Positions 37,747 to 50,210 of a stretch of 64,000 nucleotides of DNA are shown here, piece by piece. The translations under genes and the position numbers were made by a program. Origin of the DNA: Heterostelium multicystogenum (taxonomy: Eukaryota; Evosea; Eumycetozoa; Acytosteliales; Acytosteliaceae); contig RCNN01000210.1 of assembly GCA_003667245.1 (NCBI GenBank), forward strand, positions 17,954 through 81,953, in the 5' to 3' direction. Positions within the stretch are counted from its first letter, which is position 1, and each line of letters opens with the position of its first letter. The notes beneath the pieces are model-generated. The model did not search any database. It was not told the origin of the DNA and saw only the letters and a list, made by a program, of their open reading frames with translations.

Positions 37747-38221
37747 ATAATAATAACATAATAATAGCACCTCATCAACAACAAACCACTAACAACAACA
37801 ATAACAACAATATCAAATAAGCATATAACAAAGTCTATAAACATAATGTATAGGATAACGACACTATATTATGTTTCGTACAACTTGCACCAACATCCAA
37901 CACCCAATCACCTTCTCTTCTTTCACAAAAACATAAAACTAATTATTTAAAAATAAAGAAAAACCCAAATAGTTAGAAACAAACAAACAACTCTGACAGA
38001 GTCCACTACAGCTGACTCCTAAGGTTGGTCAGCACAGACCATACACTCTCTCTGGATAAATTCCAATTTGGTCTGATAGTGTAATACAAGCACATCATCG
38101 ATAGGTAACTGATAGTTTTTTAAATTTTCTAAAAATGTGAACCTCAAATGATTGATTGAACATCAGATTAAACTTAATTAATTTACACATTATTATATAT
38201 AAAATATATGTATTTACAAAC
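37747..38221. other. Intergenic spacer containing a structured patch
   Basis: The 475-base spacer between eIF3e and the RNA12-like gene is AT-rich except for about 37990-38100, which is noticeably richer in G and C and holds three consecutive hairpins (described separately). Part of the first 60 bases may still be eIF3e coding or 3' UTR. Confidence 0.6.
37990..38090 (+). ncRNA. Candidate structured non-coding RNA (unknown class)
   Basis: Three perfect stems follow one another: ACTCT-GAC-AGAGT (37990-38002), GCTGAC (38011-38016) with GTCAGC (38028-38033), and CAGACCA (38035-38041) with TGGTCTG (38069-38075). The last encloses a smaller TGGA/TCCA stem (38052-38065). TACACT (38042-38047) could also pair with AGTGTA (38078-38083). 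The sequence AAACCCAAAT at 37961-37970 resembles the CCCA-containing upstream element of dictyostelid small RNA genes, but its spacing to this patch is uncertain. I see no class I RNA core, no snRNA motif and no clear snoRNA boxes. The strand is a guess. Confidence 0.3.
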
Positions 38222-40527
38222 ATGATAAAATCTACTTTATCTTCTTTACCAAAACAGTTTGGTTATAGTGGTCGTAGTAGTAGAGTTGTTGTTGGTAGTC
38301 AACTACCAATTAGATCATTACAATCACATGTAAATAACAACAACAATAACAACAACAACATTAACAACGACCACTATAACAATCAAAACAATCAACCTAT
38401 TTCATTTTATTCTACATTTAACCCAGCATCATCCTCTCAAAGTCATAACCTCCAATTATAAATCTACATCCTTATTTTGCAATAGTAATAATGTTAGCTC
38501 TATACAAAAAACGATCAGTTTCTACTTGGGGAATTAGGGTAAGCATCTGCTTCATAATGTTTGGGCGGTCAAACTACTACTTAATTACAATTGAGCGGAT
38601 ATTCACTCACTCCTACCCTTGATATGCAAAATGGCATTATATTATTATTATAAATTATAGTTTCTACTTGGTTTCTCAGTGGTTGGATTTTATGTTCTTT
38701 ATGAGAAGATGGACACCAAGACAAATGAAGCGTATCATAAAGACTTTCAGGGAACGACATGTATATGAGCAATACCTACCGGAGGTTTATAAGATGTCTT
38801 TCGATCGCATCAAAGAGGAAAGATATCTATCTTCATTCTTGGCATCTCCGCCCATTGGTCCAGTCTGTATTGTCGGTCCAGATGGCTGTGGTAAATCACA
38901 TATAGTCAAGCGTGTAATTTCTTCGAGAAACATGTCAGTTCTCGTTGACATGAGACAGAATGCCGTCATGAGTGGTGACGAACTACTCCTTCAATTTGTC
39001 AAGAAACTCGGATACCTTTTGCCATCTGATGATCTGATATCATCTCTATTTTTAAAAGGAGATAAGAAACAATGTAAGTTTTTATTATACAGCCTAAGAA
39101 CCTAACATCATTCAATGACACCAAACTAATTCAATACAAATACAATATAGTAATCAACGTAAAAGAAATAGTCCAAGGTTTGGAAACTATTTTCCTTTCG
39201 CTTATGAAAATGAAAAGAACAATATAAAAGAAATACCATTGATTGTAATCACAAATATAGAAGCATTGCCGACTGTAAGTCAACTTAATAACAGCACCAA
39301 TACAACAGGTCGAAGCTAACACTATTGATAGTCTGATAATTTCACTAGATTCTTAGATTGGTGTATTTCCGTCACAGATAACAAGCTGGCAAATATTGTA
39401 TTTTTAACATCATCTCAATTTGTACATTTCCATTTGGACTCAAGTATGATCAAGAGAATCTCATAAACTCGTTGTTGGAATTTGATCGGAATATTAATAT
39501 CCTATTATTTTTTAACAGACTATAGTTTCAAGAAAAGAAGATTTTTATATAACATTTCATATCCTTCGATTGAGGATGTAAAGAAACATTTGACAAGTAT
39601 TTTAATAAGTAGTGATAGCGCAAATATAATTGGTGAAACAAGTAGCGGTGAAATGACTTCAAGCCAGCTTCAATTGAACAATCCTAAAACAAGCGATTCG
39701 CTTAGATCCGATGCTAACGAAGATACTTCAGTTGCACTTACTTCTTGTGACATCGAGTCTATTGTCAGTAATTTTGGTGGCCAAATGAGAGATATAGATG
39801 CACTCGTTGGACTGATCAAAAAAGGTGAATCCCTTCACTATGTCATTGAAATGTTTATTGCAGAAACAGCACAGAAGATTGGATCACTGGTGGACTCTAT
39901 GTTTCAGAGAGCAAATCTCGCTGACTCAGACAGTGAGAAGAAAACTATTTTCGAAAAGTACATGCGATTTTGGAGTCTTTTGGAAAACCTCTTAGCTAAC
40001 CACACAGTTCCAGCAAGCGAATTAATTGAGAAAGTTTTCCACGAAACAACCTGAGGAGCTGGATGAATATTTCAAGACCAACATCATTTACTATTGGACT
40101 AAGCAGCAGAGAGAAATCGCAATGCCAGATGTAGAGGTTCTAAGTACAACATTGAAAAATGTTTATGATACCTATGTAACTTTTTCCTCGCCTCGTATTC
40201 ATCGTGCTGTCGAGAGAGTTATCAAAGAACATAGATTTGTACTCCAACGTCACTCCATTGAGAAATTCTTTAAGAAAGCTGATCTCAAAGACACAAGAAA
40301 GGATTTGGAATCAGAAAAAACACGAGCTTCTTGGCGAATATGAAAAGATATATCAAAGATTGGAGAATCTCATCGAAAACAATCAACCCTGGATAAAATT
40401 CATGGGTGAACAAAAGTTTGAACAGAGAAAAAATTACTTTTTGGAGAAAGAAGATGATTATCTAAATAGAATTTCAATCATTTCCAGCAAATTGGATAAG
40501 GTAGAATCAGATTTAGATAACCTTTAG
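38222..40527 (+). CDS. Mitochondrial inner-membrane P-loop ATPase, RNA12/Yme2-like
   Basis: The N-terminus (MIKSTLSSLPKQFGYSGRSS) is a mitochondrial-type presequence, followed by an Asn run. After the intron 38539-38660 comes a membrane helix (FLLGFSVVGFYVLYEK). The ATPase region has Walker A GPDGCGKSH, SVLVDMRQNAVMSGDELL, LIVITNIEALPT and IVFLTSSQFVHFHLD. The later segment GGQMRDIDALVGLIKKGE with ETAQKIGSLVD matches the 'GGRLTDLE...' element of the RNA12/Yme2 family, whose yeast member is an inner-membrane protein affecting mtDNA maintenance. The C-terminal 100 residues are Lys/Glu-rich coiled coil ending KVESDLDNL. Other introns include 39074-39150 and one starting at 39275. Breaks: near 38440, 38503 (A6), 38753 (GGG), 39345, 39455, 40045 and 40318. 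The family call rests on architecture, so it is moderate. Confidence 0.6.
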
Positions 40528-41030
40528 AGTGTAATTTGTTATTGTTTACTTAAAGTCCACACTTTCAATTTGGTGAAGATAAATAAAATTCGATTATAGA
40601 AGATTAGTTTATTTAATATGAATGTTGTTAAATGATTGTTTACTCTAATCATGAAATCATAGATATTTCATTCTGATAATTAGATTCTGGTACCAGGTAG
40701 ATAAATGACCTATTTACTTAATCTATATGGAGATTTCTATGAAATCCACAGAAATATTTTTTGTATTAATATAAATTTTATCATGAAAACTATTTGAAAT
40801 TCAAAAAAATTTTAAAATTCCTTTGGAATTTGTCTGAATTTTCTGTTTTTTTTTGAATACTGGATTTCCAACTCCACACAAAAGAAACTATAAAAATGTG
40901 GAAGTTTAAATATTTTCCATCATCAAATAATTAGTAAATAATTAATAAATTCAATACAGTATTCTATTTATATATTATATATATTATAATCTAATTCTCC
41001 TTTATCAATAAATTTTAATTTATTCACAAA
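40528..41030. other. Intergenic region upstream of the Hsp20 gene
   Basis: About 500 bases, AT-rich. Presumably includes the Hsp20 promoter. I looked for heat-shock elements (alternating GAA/TTC units spaced by two bases) and found no convincing array. No gene seen. Confidence 0.5.
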
Positions 41031-41600
41031 ATGTCAGTCTCATTTTATTCACCATTTTTCACTAGTTTACCAACTACATGTTCCATTGGACCAAAGAACT
41101 CAGTACTTTCATTGTTTGATGAAGATTTTTGGAACAATACATTAGATACCCAAAAACAAAAAGTATGGAATCCAAGAGCAGACTACACTGTTGATCAAGA
41201 TTCAGTCACTATCAAATTCGAATTGGCAGGTTTGAAGAAAGAAGATATAAATATTGATCTAAAGGAGACAACCTTAACTGTATCTGGTGAAAAAAAAGAA
41301 GAATCTACCTCCACAGAAGAGCTACCAAGAATTTCAAACAAAGAATCAAAAGAATATTCAGAACAATCATCAAATAAAGAGTCCGAGGTTACAAATAAAT
41401 CAACTGAAGAAACCCAAACAAAGAAAAGAATCATTCATAAATCGGAAATAGTTTATGGAAGTTTCAAGAGAGTATTCCAACTTCCAAAGGACATTGTTTT
41501 GGAAAGTGCTTCTGCTAAACATGAAGATGGAATTCTAACAATTTCAATCAAGAGAGTTCAACCTGAACCACCAAAATCCACAAAGATTCTAATTCAATAG
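41031..41600 (+). CDS. Small heat shock protein (Hsp20/alpha-crystallin family)
   Basis: ATP-independent holdase chaperone that keeps unfolding proteins soluble. 189 residues, intronless, intact. The alpha-crystallin domain begins at about residue 44 (NPRADYTVDQDSVTIKF), continues ELAGLKKEDINIDLKE and TLTVSGEKKEE, and resumes with IVYGSFKRVFQLPKDI, SASAKHEDGILTISI. A Ser/Glu/Lys-rich insert of about 45 residues (roughly 90-135) splits the domain, as in the Dictyostelium hspG group. The C-terminal KILIQ provides an IxI-like anchor (ILI) used in sHsp oligomers. The ATG at 41031 is the first in frame after AT-rich leader. Confidence 0.93.
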   Translation: MSVSFYSPFFTSLPTTCSIGPKNSVLSLFDEDFWNNTLDTQKQKVWNPRADYTVDQDSVTIKFELAGLKKEDINIDLKETTLTVSGEKKEESTSTEELPRISNKESKEYSEQSSNKESEVTNKSTEETQTKKRIIHKSEIVYGSFKRVFQLPKDIVLESASAKHEDGILTISIKRVQPEPPKSTKILIQ

Positions 41601-42030
41601 TAAAAATGTGCACATAATTATGTAATTCAAGAAATAACATGTAATTTTTAGATTGTAAATAAAGTTATTTAAAATAACCTAAATCTGCTTTTGTTAATTT
41701 TAATTAATGATGTAACAAAAAAAATAAATATAAATAAGTTGAATTTTTACTTTATTATGTGGAGAATTCAAAATCACAACTAATAATACAAGAAAGTGTT
41801 GATTTATAAACTTGTAATTGCCATCAAGTAACCAAGTAGGTAAGTAAAGAAAATACTCAAAAAAAGTTAGTTATTTTTGTTTGTTTTTTTTTTTTGGTTC
41901 AAGTTTATTTTTCAAAGAGATAAAAAGAGTATTAGATAAAAAAAAAACGACTAATACTTGATATTGTGAGTGGAAAAAAAAATGATTACACAATTAAATC
42001 TCTCGGTCTCTGTGTAACATCGTTAACACT
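41601..42030. other. Convergent 3' intergenic spacer
   Basis: 430 bases between the tails of Hsp20 (+) and PABP (-). An AATAAA lies at about 41658 for Hsp20. A and T tracts; no gene seen. Confidence 0.6.
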
Positions 42031-44346
42031 CTATTGTTCTGAGGTCTCGACAGCGTTGTTGGTGAGGACTTCCAAGGCTTCTTTGATCTTGTCAGCAAGG
42101 AGTTCTGGTCTTTGACAGAGAGTGAACAACTCTTCGACGGTGAGAGAGTCGAGGAGCATACCAGTGATCTTACCAGAAAGGTCTGGTTGGGAAGCGTGGA
42201 TCAATGGGTACAACAATTCACCCAAGAATGAGTTTTGTTGGTCACGTGGCATGGATTGAACGGTGGCCAAGGTAACTTCTGGTTGGGCAGCTTGTGGCTC
42301 AGCAATGAGTTGTTGTGGGATTGGTTGTGGGGCGACTGGTTGTTGTCCGTCTGGTCTTGGTCTTGGTTGGTTACGGTGGTTACCAGTTGGTGGGACACCT
42401 CCACGTGGGTTTCTGATTGGGTATTGACCTTGCATTGGTGGGTATTGTCCTTGTTGTGGACTGGTCCGTTCCATCCGGCACCACGTGGTGGACGTGGCAT
42501 CATTTGTGGGTAGACGACTGGCATACCGGCTGGTGGGTAGAAGATTGGACCAGCTGGTGGGTAGATTGATTGGACTGGCATACGTGAGCTCTTGAACTTG
42601 GTGTGTTGAGCTTCCAATTGTGCACGACGGACGTCCTTACGTTGAGCAAAGGCGACGTACAATGGCTTGGAACCAACCATACGACCATGCATCTCGGCGA
42701 CGGCCTTGGATGCTTCGTCTGGGGTTGAGTAGCAGACGAAACCGAATCCCTTTGAGCTAGTTTGCTTGTCGTCTCTCATGACCTTGGAGGAAGTGATGGT
42801 TCCGTATGGGGCGAAAGTGGCACGCAACTTGTCGCTATCGATGGAGTCATCGAGATTCTTAATGTACAAGTTGACACCTTGGTACTTGGTCTCGAACTTG
42901 TGCTTGAGCTCAGCCTCACGCTCCAACTTCTTTTGGGCACGACCAACGTAGATGACCTTACCTGAGAACATCTTACCGTTTTCGTTTTCGACGGCATTCT
43001 TGGCAGCCTCTGGTGACTCGAAGTTGGCGAAACCGAATCCCTTGCTCTTACCCTTGTCGTCGGTCATGATGCAGAGGTTGGTAATCTTACCGTGGGTTTG
43101 CAACAAGTCAGTGAGTTGTTGTTCAGTGACATCTTCAGAGAGGTTCTTGATGAAGACGTTGGTGAACTTGACCTCTTGGGTGGCTCCTCTCTCCTTGGAT
43201 GATTTGAATGGACCAACAAAGACCTTTTGGTTGTTGATCATCATACCGTTGACCTTAGCAATAGCCTTATCAGCGGATTCTTGGCTCTCGTAGTGGACGA
43301 AACCGAATCCCTTTGAGGTGTTGGTCTCATCAGTGACGACCTTGCAGGACAAAATGTTACCGAAGGCAGAGAAGGTATCATATAAGGCCTTGTGATCGAC
43401 AGTCTTGTCGAGGTTCTTGATAAAGATATTACCGACACCAGACTTACGGAGGCTTGGGTCACGTTGGGACCACATGATACGGCATGCCTTACCCTTGATT
43501 GGGGTGTTGTTGAGGGTATCCAAAGCACGCTCAGCTGAAAAAGTCGCATACTATGTTAGTATTCATTTGAAAGGTTGAGGCTCAACTCTAAAGATACATA
43601 CCATCAGTTGAGTTGTGGTAGTTGATGTAGGCATAGCTCAAAGAACGACGAGTAGTGGTATCACGACAGATTCTGAGGTTAGCAACTGGACCGACTTGGT
43701 TGAAAACTTCGAACAAGTGTGATTCAGATACATCTCTTTAATATAATTGATTAGGTTAATATTGAAGTTACTCGCTTTTTATCATTCTTAACAAATTCTA
43801 GTTAAAGTTTGAATTAAATAGTGATGGATATCAATCGCTATATCGATAGGTTCTTATGATGAATCGTCAAGTTGGATGTATTGTGTATGATGACTGGTTT
43901 ATATTGCTTGTAAGCAAGTATCAGTTCGGTTCGTTTTTTTCTTTTTCGAATTTAGGTTGAGTTTCGTTTTTTAAAAAAAGATTAAAATCCAAAGTATAAT
44001 TCTATCTTTGTATCTTCTTCCTCAATATTAATATGATTCTTCTGTGAATGTAAATCTTCAATTGTTAATGCTGTTGCTGTCGACAATATGAGATATCACT
44101 TAATAAAACCTATATATCTATGATTCGATCAATCGCATTGTATTCGCTTATTCAATCGTCTGCTGTTTTCGTTTCGTTTGAACCTAAAGATATCTTGTTA
44201 CATGTATAAGATAGAAGTGAAGTCTTTTGACTAACCACATCTAACTAAAACTAAAACTAGAAATAGAATGATGATTGGTTGATGATTGAAACTTACGGGT
44301 GGAGGTCACCGACGTAGAGAGAGGATGAGGAGAAAGTAGTAGTCAT
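42031..44346 (-). CDS. pabpc1: Cytoplasmic poly(A)-binding protein (PABPC)
   Basis: Binds mRNA poly(A) tails and links them to translation initiation and decay. Exon 1 (44297-44346) encodes [17 protein letters not shown], the start of RRM1. Introns are 43736-44296 (561 bases) and 43535-43601. RRM1 continues [19 protein letters not shown] and [21 protein letters not shown]2 has [23 protein letters not shown]3 [20 protein letters not shown], and RRM4 [20 protein letters not shown], each with its RNP1 ([30 protein letters not shown]). A Pro/Gln/Arg-rich linker follows, then the MLLE domain ([36 protein letters not shown]). A single break near 42460 in the linker separates the RRM part from the MLLE part. 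Codons are G+C-richer than neighbours, as expected for a highly expressed gene. Confidence 0.95.
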
Positions 44347-45610
44347 TTTGCAAGTTGGGTTTTGTTAAATTTTAAAAGATAGATGAACTATTATTATAAT
44401 TTAAACAAAGAGGAATGAAAATGATTGAATGTTGCTGTTGTTGCAAGTTGTTTTTTATAGGTTTTTTTAGATTTTCCTGTTTTTTTTTGTAAGGTTTTTT
44501 AATTTTCCTGTTTTTTTTTTTTACTTTATTTATTTAAAGAAAAGTGAATAGTGGAGAGTGGAACTGGTTGAAGCGATGCGATAGGTAAACAAATACGAGT
44601 AGTGTAGGCTGCTGCTGATATCTGTTTGAACGTGTCTAATCACTCTAAAGTTATTCTCTCTATTAGTGCGCGATTCTTTAAATAACAAGGATTTTTTTGT
44701 TTTTTGACCAAAAAAAAAGTGTACTTTGAATTGAAGCGTAGCTTGTTTTTTTTTGTCTATTTTGTTGAGACGAGAAAAAAATAATTCAAAATTAATTAAT
44801 TTTATTTATTTTGTGAAAAAAATTGATAAAAAACAATTTCTCTGTGTTGTGGTGGTTGAAGGAGAAAGAAAATTCTGCCAAATAACGTTATTCTAACCTG
44901 TACCCCAGAAAGAAACCAAAACACACACACACAATCCAATCTATCCTATCTATCTATTTAATTTTGTTGAGTCAATTAATTAAGTAGTAGTTATCATTTA
45001 TAAAGGTGGATATTAACTTTAAACTACTACGTTTTTATTTTGTTATTTTTGTTTTTTTTTGGATTATTATTATTTTTAAATTGAATTATTAATATATATT
45101 ATTATTATTAGATTAGTTTTGGATTTGTTGTTATTTACTTGATTTGCTTTTGTTATTGTCAATTTATCATGTATATGTATTTCCTAGTTGTTTTTTGTAT
45201 TAGGTATTATAAATTAATATTTGATTTGATAAATATATTATATATAATTTTAATTTTAATTTTAAATTGTCTGTTTTGTTTAAATTGGTTATTAGTTTTA
45301 ATATAAATAAACTATAAAATTTAGTTTATTATTATTGATTGGGTTTGTTTGTACTAATATGTTACAATAGGAATTTGTTTGTTTCTTTTGGTAGATCAAT
45401 GTTAACTATCCCCTCTCATATAGCTTCAAGATGTGATTAAGAAAGAACAAGTTAAAATTTAAGATTTCAAGTTTCTTTAATATTTTAGGTTAATAGTTAT
45501 AATGAGATGATTGTAAAGTTTAATTATATATTATACTTTATTATTACAAAAATATATAAAGTGTTGTTTTATCGTACTATATTATATTTAAAAGGGGTTT
45601 ATTAATTTGT
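44347..45610. other. AT-rich region between PABP 5' end and Hsp70 3' end
   Basis: 1.26 kb. The first several hundred bases upstream of PABP contain T8-T11 tracts and the GC-containing patch TAGTGCGCGATTC (about 44665). The rest is AT-rich spacer leading to the Hsp70 3' UTR. No gene seen. Confidence 0.6.
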
Positions 45611-47536
<1,926 letters not shown>

Positions 47537-47547
47537 TTTCTTAGAAT

Positions 47548-47845
47548 CTAAAAGGATTTGGATAAAATTATATATTAGTTAGTGTTGTGTTTGTTTTTAG
47601 TTGGATAATTTTAAAAAAAAATAGTTTAGAATATATAAATATAGAATAAAAAGTAATGAAAAGCAAGTGTGGTGTTTGTTGTTGTTATTATTGTTTTGTT
47701 GGTTGTTAGAAATTTACCTATATATGTGTAAAGTTATATATAATGAAATATATAATGTAAAATGAATAAATAAAATAGTAGTATTAAAAAAAATAAAGTA
47801 TTAAAGAAATATACAAGTGGAAAACTTTATATTACTGCTACTTAC
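47548..47845 (-). other. Probable 5'-UTR intron of the Hsp70 gene
   Basis: Donor CGAAA/GTAAGT (G at 47845) and acceptor CCTTTTAG (ending 47548) bracket 298 AT-rich bases, placing the ATG 11 bases downstream of the acceptor. The splice signals match those of the proven coding introns in the window. Confidence 0.55.
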
Positions 47846-48220
47846 TTTCGAAGCTGAATGATTAAATAAACAGACGATTATGTTCAAGATATGGAGAGTG
47901 CAATCAAAAAAAGAAAAAACTAAAATATTAATTCAATCGAATCACTGAGATTCCAGTGAAATATCAAATTTACTACTTTTGTTTTTACTTGATAACTCGT
48001 TGAAATATCATTGAAATTTAGAATTCACTGTGAGTCTTGGGTAAAAATGTATTGCACTGATTTTTATGTTGTCATTGTCGTTTTCTGACGACAGAAGTGC
48101 CGAATGAGCACAAAGTTAATATAACTTAATTCAGACACGACCACATCAACTGTATAACAGCCAATATACAATGTTTATTATTGTATATGAATAACAGCTT
48201 ATCCTATCATCTACTCATAA
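47846..48220. other. Hsp70 upstream region
   Basis: AT-rich 375 bases containing the putative first exon and promoter of Hsp70. GAA and TTC trimers are present (for example GATTCCAGTGAAAT near 47950), but not in a regular two-base-spaced heat-shock-element array. No gene seen. Confidence 0.45.
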
Positions 48221-48984
48221 TGGAGATTATCAATTGTATCTTTCTAAAACGTTATAATATTGAGGAGAGATTTGGATGTTGTGATATTGTTTTGCCGGAT
48301 ACTTAAAGTTAGGTAGTTGTAGCCTTGCATCAATTAGTTATGTTTGTTGGATTATATAGATTGCAGTTACTCTCTATCTATTCTTCCTTCTTCCCAATTT
48401 ATCTCAATTACTTTCTTATTATTAAACTAGTTGATTGGTTGTATTATAAAGCATTCATAAAGAATGAAATCAACTTGGAATTAATGTACCAACGTTACTT
48501 TAGTGACATTATCAAACTAATGTCTGGAGTTGTAAATTTGGTTCATTTTAAAAGACAAGACTGAACTATTGTAATTTTGTTGAAAGAGTCAGGCGACAAT
48601 CATTGGTTTGACCATTAAATAGCCAGTAATCTATCACCAAAATTATAAGTAGAATCCCAATAACTCAGATTGTCCTAAACTGATCAATATCATAGGGGTT
48701 TAAGTGATGATTATCGATTTATTATTTATGGAGAACACAATTGCCAAATGCATACAATCAGTCGACTGATTGGGTGGATTTTGATTTTAAAAGAAACTGA
48801 TCTTTTACTGTACAAATACATTCAGAATGTTAGAGGTGGAGAATATGACATTCTAGTGAATTGGTTAATGAATTAGCCTCAAAGTATCATAGTATATTCG
48901 TGGGGTAAGAGGAGGATTATGATGATGATAATGAGGAAGAGGAAGAAGAAATGAGGAAGAATAAATACTAAACTATTATGATTA
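48221..48984 (+). pseudogene. Possible decayed coding region, family unknown
   Basis: Base composition is less AT-rich than true spacer. Several coding-like fragments follow each other in changing frames: MEIINCIFLKRYNIEERFG (48221), a 79-codon ORF at 48325-48564 (YYKAFIKNEINLELMYQRY), WILILKETDLLLYKY (about 48778), and an acidic tail near 48915. The order (hydrophobic/basic start, helical middle, acidic end) resembles members of large dictyostelid ankyrin-type multigene families, but I cannot align it to any family by eye. It may be a relic or a heavily mis-sequenced gene. Confidence 0.3.
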
Positions 48985-49014
48985 TAGGTTGTTTGTTTAA
49001 ATATATATATATTG

Positions 49015-49806
49015 TTATTTCTTTTTTAAATCGAAAGAGATTTTACATCCACATGACTTGATTGTGTTTGGGTTGTGTGATACACAGAACGAACTTCTCA
49101 TCAATTCCTTTTCGTATCCTATAGTCGAACCTTGCATCATCTCCAATGATATTTTGTCAATGATTACCTCTGCGCCATCTTTGAAAATATACTATTGGCC
49201 AAATGTGAATGGGTAGTTCAAGTTAGTCCAAAGGTCTCTATGATTATTATTATCATTCCGATATTGCAACAACTATACATACACATCATCATCTTGAACT
49301 TTTGTATCGATCTTTATAATATATTGGAAACCACTGCATCCACCAGTGTCTACCATGACTCTTAGCTTTGAATTTTGATTTTTAATATCTTTCTTAACTT
49401 TGTTTAATTCCTAATGTGAAGATACATTGTACTGTCAGTATTAATGTTATATTATGTTATACTATGTTATGTTGGGACAAGTCGCACTTACAGCAGCACA
49501 ATCGTCGGAGATAGTTATTTCGTAGGGATTGGATCCACTTTCATATATCTGTGATTTAGCTTCACTACTAGTAGTAGTAGAAGTAGTAGTTGCTGTTGTA
49601 GATTCTGTTGAAAAGTGATAATAACTCAACTGTTTCTTATGCAATGAAGATTGAAATAAAGCTGTAGATGATGACTTAATAAGAGTAGGGGAGTATATCT
49701 GAGATGGTATTACAGTAGTCGACAACAATCTTCTACCATAGCCAACACCATTATTTAAAGATACATTAAGAAGCCTCTGATGATTAGCAATAACTCTCTT
49801 AATCAT
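49015..49806 (-). CDS. isca2: Mitochondrial iron-sulfur cluster assembly protein ISCA2-like
   Basis: A-type carrier that helps mature [4Fe-4S] proteins in mitochondria. Exon 1 (49492-49806) encodes a basic presequence (MIKRVIANHQRLLN, later YGRRLLSTT) and the start of the domain (YEITISDDCAA). Introns 49411-49491 and 49192-49284 join it to ELNKVKKDIKN, LRVMVDTGGCSGFQYIIK, then DDDYIFKDGAEVIIDKISLE. The C-terminus reads RSSFCVSHNPNTIKSCGC. The three conserved cysteines of the A-type fold are present (GGCSG and SCGC). The spacing and SSF...NP signature fit ISCA2 better than ISCA1. All splice joins keep the frame, and no indel is needed. The stop is at 49015-49017. Confidence 0.92.
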
Positions 49807-50210
49807 TATTATTATCTAACTATTATTATTATGTATCTATTCTATCTATACTATATATATTATCTAATGTTATCTATCTATTAATGAATGAATTAATTAA
49901 TTAATTGTAAATGAATGGATGACTTTAACCGAAATCAGATGCACCAAAACATGTCTTGACAAGGCATTCATGTCCAGGCTTCATATTGGGGCACAACAAA
50001 TGTTTGTGTTTTTTGATTTTTTTCAAATTTCATGACGAATGAATTGTGTCTATGCTTCAGAATGTAATGGAACCATTTCACTCGCCTAACAGCAAGAATC
50101 GATTCATTCCTATCACCCTATTCTTCTTATAATTATCCACACACATACACACCAAACTATCCCCATTCTATTATTATATAGCATTCATTATTGTAAAAGG
50201 GACGACAGGG
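49807..50210. other. Bidirectional promoter spacer
   Basis: 404 bases between the divergent ISCA2-like gene and the rightward mitochondrial protein gene. AT-rich with an internal patch of mixed composition (about 49920-50110). No gene seen. Confidence 0.55.

Noticed and set aside
40862..41030. Heat-shock elements before Hsp20
   Set aside because: GAA/TTC units are present but not in the regular two-base-spaced alternating array.
42235..42513. Trp/Gly-rich plus-strand ORF
   Set aside because: Antisense of the Pro/Gln-rich PABP linker.
43736..44296. Possible intronic box C/D snoRNA (ATGATGA motifs near 43856 and 43887)
   Set aside because: The ATGATGA motifs are on the strand opposite to the transcript and no CTGA box is suitably placed.
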